8,958 bases of DNA, from NCBI GenBank assembly GCA_031285575.1, contig JAITVX010000096.1:1-8958 (forward strand). Direction: 5' to 3'. Below are positions 1 to 5,886 of the stretch, piece after piece. This stretch comes from Bacteroidales bacterium (lineage in GTDB: Bacteria > Bacteroidota > Bacteroidia > Bacteroidales > VadinHA17). Numbering within the stretch: position 1 is the stretch's first letter; each line of letters opens with the position of its first letter. The notes beneath the pieces are model-generated. The model saw nothing but the letters and a program-made list of their open reading frames with translations, was not told the origin of the DNA and ran no database searches. Made by a program: the position numbers and the translations under genes.

Positions 1-10
1 ATTATCCTGT

Positions 11-120
11 TCGTCATTGCGAGGGCTTGCCCGAAGCAACCGAGTTTACGAGCTCGGCGAAGCCAATCCATTGTTTGCGTTGCTTTATGGATTGCTTCGG
101 GCAAGCCCTCGCAATGACGA
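11..120. repeat. Perfect 29-bp inverted repeat with nested stems
   Basis: Bases 11-39 and 92-120 are exact reverse complements (29 bp), leaving a 52-base loop (40-91). Inside the loop, 59-71 pairs with 87-98 with one bulged C, which would lengthen the stem. A small separate hairpin is formed by CCGAG (40-44) and CTCGG (53-57). CGAAGC occurs at both 32-37 and 58-63, so bases 38-63 look like an insertion into the left arm of a once longer perfect hairpin. The arms read GTCATTGCGAG...GAAGCAA, a kind of sequence I recall as a dispersed intergenic repeat in many bacterial genomes; this was not checked here. It lies downstream of the minus-strand gene ending at 172 and could act as its transcription stop or as an mRNA-end stabiliser. 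Confidence 0.85.
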
Positions 121-171
121 AAATCGGTACAGTTAATTTTGAGCACTTACTTATCATATATGCGTGTGTGT

Positions 172-3100
172 TTAGAAATCGAGGCCAAACGACAGGTAGA
201 ATATTCGTGGAAGGATATACTGGCTTTCTATTCCCCAAGCCCAGTCGGCGCGCACAAAGTATCCGAAAACCTGTGCACGCGCTCCGAACCCGAAGCCGGC
301 AACCAGTGGCTGACGGTTCGAGTCGATGGTTACTTTCACCGGGCCGTTGGTAATTATGTCGTTGTCGTAGCCATTGTTGCTGTTCCACGGCGATATGCCT
401 GTCCATGCCGAGCCTATGTCGCCAAAGCCTATTATCTGTATGCTGTTAAGAAAATTCGACTTCAGCGGATGGCCTGCAATGTATCGTATTACCGGCCATC
501 TTATTTCACTGTTTATAACGGCAAAGCTGTTTCCGTTGCGTACGTTCTGCGAAAAACCCCTCATGTTGGTTGCCAGCGCCTGAAAGCTGTAATTTTGGCC
601 GGGGGTAACCGATGTGCTGTTGTCGAACATTGTAACGCTGTTGAACAGGTATCCCATCCAGTTGTCAACCCCGCCCAGGTAGTAGAGCAGTTTTGTGGAG
701 CCGAACGATGTGCTGGCGGCAAAGCGGTTGGCCCATATCAGTTCGCGGTGCAGGCGTATGTATTTCCGGAAGTCGATGCCTACAACAAACATGTCGGACT
801 GCGACCGGTTTATCTGTCTGTAGTATTCGCCGAATATTTTCGCCCTTGTTCCGAACATTATGTTTACCGTCCGTTTGCGTGTATTGTCGTAAATGGCTTC
901 TGCCTTCAGGCTTCCCCAGTGCTGTACAATGTCGGGCCAGGCCAGCGACAGCACGTCGGTTGCAAGGAATACGTGCCTGTCGTTTCTGTATGCAACGGTT
1001 CCGCGGAGGGCAAACGTGGGGGTTATGGGTTTGGAATAGCTGAGGTTCAGGTTGCTTGAGAAGCTTTTGAATACCGAGGTGTCGTTGCTGCTGAAGAATG
1101 CCTGGCGGTGGAAGGTAAGCTGTTTGTCATATTTACCCATAAGGTTTTCAACACTCAGCAGGTATTCGTTGCTGTCGAAATTGCCTGCAAAGCGTACGCC
1201 GCCGGTTATACGGTAGTTTTCAAAAAGATCTACCACGCCGAAGCGTGTAAGCATGTTGAGCCCCGGATTATAGTAGGGAGCGCCGCCGCTGTATGGCTGG
1301 TATGAGTTGTTCAGGAAGCTGAAATCGACCTGCCCCACAAGGTAGTTGTTGTAAAACGACCGTTCATATATTCTTATAAGCGGGAATGCTATGTGTCCGG
1401 TATCGAGGTCAATGTCCATGTAGTCTTTTCGCCAGAGCTGTTCGTAGTAGTTTTCCTTTTCCTTTTCAAAAATATAGTGCGATATGTTTATCGGTTCGTC
1501 TGTTGCATAGTATTCGTAAAGTGGTTTTGTGAGTGTGTCTTGCCTCATGCGGTATTCAAGTATCAGCCTTTGCCTTATCTGTTCAATACTGTCGGCTGCG
1601 TGAAGTTCTTTTTCCCTGTCTTTTCTTGCTTCGGATGTAAATATTTCGCTTTCCGGTATCCGCCCTGCAAAATCTGAAAAGTTGCCTTTGCGCAGCATGA
1701 ATTTCCGTTTGCTGAAAACGGTTTCGCTGAAAATTCCGGAGCCGTCGGATACGGACTGATTGAGGATGTTTCTGTCGTAGTTTGTAACGGGGTATGATTT
1801 GAGGAAATGCCGGTAGTGTGTTGCCGTGTCGATAAAACTTATTGCGCTGTCGAACGATGCAACCTGGCGGTTCATGATGCCGTTGCTGTTGCTTATGTAT
1901 GATATTGTGTTTTTCGACAGCCCGGCGGCATGGAATTTGTCGCTGTACCTGTCGCCCGACAGCCGTGTAAGGTATTGCGTTCTGTGGCTCACGTTATATG
2001 TAAACAAATCGAATACGGGCGACAGCTTGTCGAACGGGCTGGATGTGTTATACAGTGTGTCTGACAGCCGGTTTGAAGAAAAAATTATTTCATCGGGACT
2101 GTTTTTCATAAACGACGGATGGAGGTCGTCGGCAATATCGCGAGTTATCTGTTCGTTGGTTCCCGAAACTATTGTGTGCAGGTAAATATCGGTAACACCA
2201 TCCTGCACGGCCGACATTACAAGCCGTGTTCCGTCGGGCGAGTACGAAAAGTCGAGTATCTTGTCGTAATAAAGAAGATTCCTGATTTCGGTGTTTCTTT
2301 CGTCAACCCTGTAGAAATACATTACAAGGCTGTTCTTTTCCTCGTTTATAAACGTAAGTATCCGGCTCGAAGGATGCCATGCTATTACCGGGTATGTGTC
2401 GTCTGTAAACTGTTCAAACTTGGGCTCTTTCCTGAAAATCTTTTTCTGTTTTCCGGTAGTGTTGTCATAAAGCCAGATGCGCCTTTTGCCCCAGTCGTTG
2501 GTTACCCATGCAATGTATCTTCCGTCGGGACTTACTTTTACCTGCTGAAATATCTGGTCTTTCCGCGATGTTATTAATGTTTCGCTATTGTTGTCGGGGC
2601 GCCCCAGGTCGTTGGCATACTGTTCGGCATAATGGCTTTTCCAGTCGGCAAGCAGTTCCTTCAGTTTTTTCCCCGTAACGTACCTGAACCCGTCATTTAT
2701 GTTTTTATATACTTTTGTAAGATACAGTATATTGGGAATAATTGCATCGCCATATTCTTTTCCTATAAACTTCCAGAACGACATTCCGGCGTCAATGGCA
2801 TCGTCGTATTCCAGATAGTTGATGTTTTTGTATTTTCCCGATTTGAAACCGTCTTTCACCCTGTTTTCCGTCTCTGTATTCCACGGCTGAGACGTGTATT
2901 TTATCAGCCCCTTTATGTACCAGTCGGGCATGTTGATTTCCTGCGAACTCGACACCCTGTCTCTGGTTTCGGCATTATAAAGCATTTCGTTTATAATAAC
3001 CTCTGCTATCGACGCCGTAATCTGGTTCTGATAGGCAACATGGTCGCCTTCGTAATACAGCATAACCTTGTTTTTTATTATCCTGCTGAACCCGCCTATA

Positions 3101-3450
3101 TTGTACGACTCTTCATCAAACGTTACAAGGCCTATGTTTGTCTGCTTGTATTCCGCACTGTTGTTGTAAATAATAAAAATCATCCGTTTTTCGAGCGTAT
3201 AGTCGAAGTAGCCCTCAAGTTCCTTCAGTTTTTTTGTGGCATACTGGGCGGTAAACTGGGCAAGGTCGCGGCCAAACTCGTTGAAATAGCAATCAAACTT
3301 GTCGAACCGGTAAAACTGCCAGTAAAAATTATAATACTGAACCTTGTTTTTTCCGAACGCCATCTGATGACCATTATAGAACTGGCCGTTTGCGTTGCCG
3401 TAAAGCAGACAGGCCAGAATAATTAAAATTAATTTCCTTATATAACCCAT
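172..3450 (-). CDS. Outer-membrane protein: peptidase-like N-terminus, TolB-like PD40 propeller, BamA-like barrel
   Basis: The protein has about 1092 residues. An upstream ATG at 3507 is in frame, but starting at 3450 places a classic signal peptide at the N-terminus: MGYIRKL, then a hydrophobic core, ending near GNANGQ. Residues about 25-290 resemble the MA-like/M1-like peptidase region found before propellers in Bacteroidota proteins, but zinc-binding residues are absent: AEVII (149-153) lies where HExxH would be expected and WYIKGL (177-182) has Lys in place of the usual Glu. Residues about 300-560 carry PD40/WD40-like blades, for example SPDG at 307-310 and 404-407, followed by IWLYD-type and IYLHT-type strands. 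From about 680 onward the sequence alternates like beta-strands. It contains Omp85/surface-antigen features: LGGVDNWMGY (about 925-934) and MRGFSQN (963-969) before SEIRWPV. The last residue is Phe, as in barrel proteins. Its role is unknown. Membership of the TolB-like/surface antigen group is well supported; a role in envelope assembly is inference. Confidence 0.85.
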   Translation of the reverse strand: MGYIRKLILIILACLLYGNANGQFYNGHQMAFGKNKVQYYNFYWQFYRFDKFDCYFNEFGRDLAQFTAQYATKKLKELEGYFDYTLEKRMIFIIYNNSAEYKQTNIGLVTFDEESYNIGGFSRIIKNKVMLYYEGDHVAYQNQITASIAEVIINEMLYNAETRDRVSSSQEINMPDWYIKGLIKYTSQPWNTETENRVKDGFKSGKYKNINYLEYDDAIDAGMSFWKFIGKEYGDAIIPNILYLTKVYKNINDGFRYVTGKKLKELLADWKSHYAEQYANDLGRPDNNSETLITSRKDQIFQQVKVSPDGRYIAWVTNDWGKRRIWLYDNTTGKQKKIFRKEPKFEQFTDDTYPVIAWHPSSRILTFINEEKNSLVMYFYRVDERNTEIRNLLYYDKILDFSYSPDGTRLVMSAVQDGVTDIYLHTIVSGTNEQITRDIADDLHPSFMKNSPDEIIFSSNRLSDTLYNTSSPFDKLSPVFDLFTYNVSHRTQYLTRLSGDRYSDKFHAAGLSKNTISYISNSNGIMNRQVASFDSAISFIDTATHYRHFLKSYPVTNYDRNILNQSVSDGSGIFSETVFSKRKFMLRKGNFSDFAGRIPESEIFTSEARKDREKELHAADSIEQIRQRLILEYRMRQDTLTKPLYEYYATDEPINISHYIFEKEKENYYEQLWRKDYMDIDLDTGHIAFPLIRIYERSFYNNYLVGQVDFSFLNNSYQPYSGGAPYYNPGLNMLTRFGVVDLFENYRITGGVRFAGNFDSNEYLLSVENLMGKYDKQLTFHRQAFFSSNDTSVFKSFSSNLNLSYSKPITPTFALRGTVAYRNDRHVFLATDVLSLAWPDIVQHWGSLKAEAIYDNTRKRTVNIMFGTRAKIFGEYYRQINRSQSDMFVVGIDFRKYIRLHRELIWANRFAASTSFGSTKLLYYLGGVDNWMGYLFNSVTMFDNSTSVTPGQNYSFQALATNMRGFSQNVRNGNSFAVINSEIRWPVIRYIAGHPLKSNFLNSIQIIGFGDIGSAWTGISPWNSNNGYDNDIITNGPVKVTIDSNRQPLVAGFGFGARAQVFGYFVRADWAWGIESQYILPRIFYLSFGLDF

Positions 3451-3514
3451 TTCAGCATCGATGTAAATGCGGCTTTTATTTAAAAATCGTATCAAAATAA
3501 CCCGCAACAGCCAA

Positions 3515-3543
3515 CAAAATTAATTATAATCTTCTAAACACAA
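3515..3543 (-). promoter_or_regulatory. Candidate Bacteroidota-type promoter for the large outer-membrane gene
   Basis: Read on the minus strand, 3522-3515 is TAATTTTG, an exact match to the -7 element TAnnTTTG. TTG lies at 3543-3541 with an 18-base spacer, close to the usual -33 spacing. Transcription would start near 3508 and leave a leader of about 58 bases before the ATG at 3450. The -33 part matches only three bases and the region is AT-rich, so a chance match is possible. Confidence 0.45.
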
Positions 3544-3624
3544 CTAAGCCTGACATAAAAATACTGTCTGAAGTTTATTTTTTATGAAAGTATAATTTGG
3601 TTCAGGGGTGTTTTTTTAAAAGGG

Positions 3625-3645
3625 CGTTTCTGCAATGCAGAAACG
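3625..3645. repeat. Short perfect palindrome, possible terminator
   Basis: CGTTTCTGC (3625-3633) and GCAGAAACG (3637-3645) are perfect reverse complements separated by AAT. On the minus strand the stem is followed by CCCTTTT and then A residues, not a clean U-run. On the plus strand it is followed by GTACTTTTT. It could end transcription of the regulator operon about 160 bases after its stop codon, but the T-tract is poor, so a transposable-repeat or protein-binding role is equally possible. Confidence 0.4.
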
Positions 3646-3803
3646 GTACTTTTTACCATTGGGCTCTTTTATCCAATAGACATCTAAAGTTCTGTTCGTC
3701 GTTAAAAAAAAAATTCCCGCTGCAAACCGTTTCAATATGGTGTGATACCTGTTCCTTACGTTTTTTATGTTATCGGCGGCAGAACACTGCATTACAGTGC
3801 CAT

Positions 3804-4409
3804 TTACAGTTCATCCTGCGACACAAGATTGTTGAATATAGCATAGATGGTGAGCCCCGAAACGGTTTTAATACCGGTTTTCCGCGTTATGTTTTTGCGG
3901 TGCGATATGACTGTGTGCACCGATATAAAGTGCTGGTCGGCAATCTCTTTATTGGTCATACCTCTGGCTACTGAAATGAGTATTTCCTTTTCTCTTTCCG
4001 ACAGGTCTATGTTGTCGGCAGTCAGGTCATTTCTCTTTTGTGCCGATTCGATTATTTTGATGACCCGTTGAGGAAGCACGCTACCGTCGTCATAAATATC
4101 CAGAACGCCATCGAAGTGTTGGAGCGTTTCCGAATCGACATACTGATAGAGTATGGCAATGAGGCAAACGTCGGGATAAGCGTCAAACAGGCTTCGAACA
4201 TTAAACGGCCTGTAGAACTTGACAGATGCCGGATTAAACAGGACGACTTGAACGTCGTCTTTAACAGGTTTGCTTTTAAATAGCTGTAAATCGGCAAAAC
4301 AGGCTGTTACCCGGAAATCGGGGGATTTTTCCAAAAACAGTTTAATGCCTTCCTGTATAACTGGGGAAGGTTCGATAATAACGGTTCGATAGTTTTTATG
4401 CTGTTTCAT
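3804..4409 (-). CDS. LuxR/NarL-type transcriptional regulator with degenerate receiver domain
   Basis: A 201-residue protein with the layout of a NarL/FixJ response regulator. Residues about 8-120 form a receiver-like region (TVIIEPSPVIQEGIKLFLE and onward). The position of the phospho-acceptor Asp after the third strand is Asn59 (VVLFNPAS), and the usual acidic pair near residue 13 is Glu-Pro, so normal phosphorylation is unlikely. Residues about 135-197 are a strong LuxR-type helix-turn-helix: LSEREKEIL (136-144), GMTNKEIA (150-157), ISVHTVISHRKNI (162-174). The ATG overlaps the stop of the upstream hemerythrin-domain gene (ATGA, 4 bp), so the two are co-transcribed and probably translationally coupled. 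The likely role is a DNA-binding regulator that responds to the partner or to a ligand instead of a histidine kinase; no kinase gene is in the window. The regulator family is certain; signal and targets are unknown. Confidence 0.9.
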   Translation of the reverse strand: MKQHKNYRTVIIEPSPVIQEGIKLFLEKSPDFRVTACFADLQLFKSKPVKDDVQVVLFNPASVKFYRPFNVRSLFDAYPDVCLIAILYQYVDSETLQHFDGVLDIYDDGSVLPQRVIKIIESAQKRNDLTADNIDLSEREKEILISVARGMTNKEIADQHFISVHTVISHRKNITRKTGIKTVSGLTIYAIFNNLVSQDEL

Positions 4410-5098
4410 TGGCCGTCTTTTTCGATGAGTTCAACCAGTGATATCAGTATCTTATCTTCAAGCAGGGTGTGTTTGCACAGGTCGTATTCAAACATGAAAA
4501 GTTCGAGCAGTACATCTCTGCATTTGTCAATTGTACATTCTTCGGGAAGATATTTGATGATAATATTTTTTAAATCCTCAAGAGCAGCGTCGATATCGCT
4601 GTGATTTCTTTCATATTCTCTTATTTTGTAACCGCTGCCGCCCGTGCCGCCAAGCAGCTGCATGATATACGGGAACACTGTTTCTTCTTCGTATTTGAAG
4701 TGCGCTATCGCTTCCTGCCTGTATTTTTCGCAAAAGGAGTTTAGAATGTTTCCGTTTTTAATCCGGCATACCTTCACAAGATTAAGAATATTGTCAATCA
4801 CTTGCGGCATGCGTATTTCAAGATAGTCTTTATGCGAATTTTGCAGATATACGATAATGCCCTCAACAGGTATTTGCCTTAAACAGGAACTGTCGGGAGA
4901 ATAGTCGTCGAAGGTATAGATGTTGCAAACGAGCAGCAGCAGTGAAACGGATATTTTTTTTTCGCTGCATACCTGTTTTACCGTTTTTTCACCAAATCCG
5001 AGGCCAATACCAAAATAAGGCAACACATACAGCAACCGGCTGTTGACCAGTATCAAATCGGCCATTCGCGTGTTTTCAGAAAATATAACATACTTCAT
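4406..5098 (-). CDS. Hemerythrin-domain protein with DUF1858/ScdA_N-like N-terminus
   Basis: A 230-residue, probably cytoplasmic protein with no signal peptide. Residues about 10-60 (MADLILVNSRLLYVLP, then FGIGLGFGEKTVKQVC) match the ScdA_N/DUF1858 pattern, which precedes hemerythrin domains in the YtfE/ScdA/RIC iron-sulfur repair group. Residues about 80-225 are a four-helix hemerythrin-like domain with spaced candidate di-iron ligands: His89, His133, Glu137 (HFKYE), His166 (RNHSD), His210 and Glu214 (KHTLLE). The family binds a non-heme di-iron centre and is linked to oxygen, nitric oxide or iron-sulfur damage. I start it at 5098; Met12 (5065) is possible but would shorten the conserved N-terminus. 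It is the first gene of a two-gene operon with the LuxR-type regulator and is divergent from the SIS gene. Sensing or iron-sulfur repair under nitrosative or oxidative stress is inference. Confidence 0.88.
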   Translation of the reverse strand: MKYVIFSENTRMADLILVNSRLLYVLPYFGIGLGFGEKTVKQVCSEKKISVSLLLLVCNIYTFDDYSPDSSCLRQIPVEGIIVYLQNSHKDYLEIRMPQVIDNILNLVKVCRIKNGNILNSFCEKYRQEAIAHFKYEEETVFPYIMQLLGGTGGSGYKIREYERNHSDIDAALEDLKNIIIKYLPEECTIDKCRDVLLELFMFEYDLCKHTLLEDKILISLVELIEKDGQ

Positions 5099-5118
5099 AT
5101 TGAATATTTTTAAAAAAG

Positions 5119-5126
5119 CAAAGATA
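5119..5126 (-). promoter_or_regulatory. Promoter -7 element for the hemerythrin/regulator operon
   Basis: On the minus strand 5126-5119 reads TATCTTTG, a perfect TAnnTTTG match followed by C, the commonest Bacteroidota form. It lies 21 bases upstream of the ATG at 5098, giving a very short leader. No clear TTG -33 element is seen at the expected distance, which would fit a promoter needing an activator. Confidence 0.55.
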
Positions 5127-5146
5127 TAATGTCTTGCATTTTTTTA

Positions 5147-5154
5147 TACATTTG
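5147..5154 (+). promoter_or_regulatory. Promoter -7 element for the SIS isomerase gene
   Basis: TACATTTG matches TAnnTTTG exactly and lies 26 bases before the ATG at 5181. TTG occurs at 5134-5136, but only 10 bases upstream, too close for a normal -33 element. The two opposed -7 boxes are 20 bases apart, so the divergent promoters occupy the same short region and could interfere with or share regulators. Confidence 0.45.
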
Positions 5155-5180
5155 AAAAAAGTTTAATTCAGCATATTGTT

Positions 5181-5804
5181 ATGAAAGAAAAAATTTATCG
5201 GATATTTAATCATGAAGCCGACGCTATAAAAAACATTCCCGTTACCGATGCCTACGGCCAGGCTGTAGAATTGATTTACAGACATGTTCAACAACAACAG
5301 GGTAAAGTCGTTGCAAGCGGAATGGGCAAAGCGGGACAGATTGCACACAACATTGCCACTACCTTAAGCTCGACCGGAACCCCGGCCGCTTATCTTCATC
5401 CAAGCGAAGCGCAGCATGGCGACCTCGGAATACTGCAGGAAAACGATATAATGCTGGTTATATCAAATTCTGGAAAAACAAGGGAGATAATAGAGTTGAT
5501 AGACCTTAAAAACATTCTGTTCCCCGAAGTTCCTGTAATTCTTATAACCGGCAATCCACAATCGCCTCTCTGCGAAAAAACCTCATGCCACATTTTTACC
5601 GGCAATCCTGCGGAGGTTTGCACACTCGGCCTTACCCCCACAACTTCAACTACGGTAATGACTGCTATTGGCGACGCTATTGTAGTTTTACTTATGGAAA
5701 AAATAAATTTCACGATTGCCGATTATGCCAAACGGCATCACGGAGGGTATCTGGGGGAAAAATCAAGAAAAATATCCAGCAGATACAGTAATGAAAATAT
5801 TTAA
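5181..5804 (+). CDS. Single-domain SIS phosphosugar isomerase, arabinose-5-phosphate isomerase type (KpsF/GutQ family)
   Basis: A 207-residue protein made of one SIS domain, without the paired CBS domains of full-length KdsD/GutQ (about 320-330 residues). Single-domain versions are known, including from Bacteroides fragilis. Family blocks are clear: ASGMGKAGQIA (45-55), STGTPAAYLHPSEAQHGDLG (64-83), ISNSGKTREI (94-103), LGLTPTTSTT (149-158), and RHHGGYLG (185-192). By alignment with E. coli KdsD from memory, the catalytic residues Lys59, His88, Glu111, Glu152 and His193 correspond to Lys50, His79, Glu102, Glu145 and His186; all are present. The expected reaction is ribulose 5-phosphate to arabinose 5-phosphate, the first step of Kdo synthesis. 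It lies 82 bases before a sugar symporter and kinase on the same strand, so another sugar phosphate substrate is possible. The fold is certain; the substrate is probable. Confidence 0.9.
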   Translation: MKEKIYRIFNHEADAIKNIPVTDAYGQAVELIYRHVQQQQGKVVASGMGKAGQIAHNIATTLSSTGTPAAYLHPSEAQHGDLGILQENDIMLVISNSGKTREIIELIDLKNILFPEVPVILITGNPQSPLCEKTSCHIFTGNPAEVCTLGLTPTTSTTVMTAIGDAIVVLLMEKINFTIADYAKRHHGGYLGEKSRKISSRYSNENI

Positions 5805-5813
5805 AAAATATTT
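5795..5813 (+). terminator. Weak AT-only hairpin at the end of the isomerase gene
   Basis: AAATATTT occurs at 5795-5802 and again at 5806-5813; the sequence is self-complementary, so an 8-bp stem with a 3-base loop can form across the stop codon (5802-5804), followed by a T-rich stretch. The stem has no G or C pairs, so termination would be weak or partial, and read-through into the transporter gene is likely. Confidence 0.25.
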
Positions 5814-5845
5814 CATATTTTCTTTAGTGAATAATATAAAAATAT

Positions 5846-5853
5846 TAGTTTTG
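5846..5853 (+). promoter_or_regulatory. Possible -7 element for the transporter gene
   Basis: TAGTTTTG matches TAnnTTTG, 33 bases before the ATG at 5887. The sequence 19 bases upstream is TTTA (5823-5826), not TTTG. The gap (5805-5886) is very AT-rich, so chance matches are likely; it may give the transporter-kinase pair a promoter of its own. Confidence 0.3.
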
Positions 5854-5886
5854 GTTTTTAGTAATATAACCTGATATGTAAAAATT

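Larger units (their letters stand above)
3451..3803. other. 353-bp intergenic region without a convincing gene
   Basis: This stretch separates two minus-strand genes. It contains a candidate promoter near 3515-3543, a short palindrome at 3625-3645, a run of ten A at 3704-3713, and a 5-bp hairpin (CACTG 3785-3789 with CAGTG 3795-3799) just past the stop of the regulator gene. A plus-strand reading frame opens at 3597 but runs into the regulator gene antisense, with no start signal or recognisable domain, so I do not call it. Bases about 3620-3780 have a mixed composition unlike the AT-rich flanks, which could reflect a dispersed repeat or a small RNA. I cannot tell which. Confidence 0.6.

Noticed and set aside
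139..1059. 306-codon open frame on the plus strand
   Set aside because: It is antisense to the barrel part of the outer-membrane gene, has no domain, and its Val/Tyr/Cys/Arg-rich composition is what the reverse of this coding sequence produces.
2911..3003. Active zinc metallopeptidase site in the outer-membrane protein
   Set aside because: The expected HExxH and downstream Glu are replaced (AEVII and Lys180), so catalysis is not supported.
2632..3426. 264-codon open frame on the plus strand
   Set aside because: Antisense to the signal-peptide and peptidase-like part of the large gene; the residues are dominated by Val, Phe and Tyr with no recognisable family.
3451..3507. Upstream start at 3507 for the large outer-membrane gene
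   Set aside because: It would add 19 residues before the signal peptide and hide a good N-terminal signal at 3450; the added segment overlaps the likely leader.
3704..3713. Ten-A run as the U-tract of a minus-strand terminator
   Set aside because: No clear G/C-containing stem precedes it on the minus strand, so it is kept only as a homopolymer note.
3597..3974. Small plus-strand gene in the 3451-3803 gap
   Set aside because: Half of it is antisense to the regulator's helix-turn-helix, and no start signal or homologous domain is seen.
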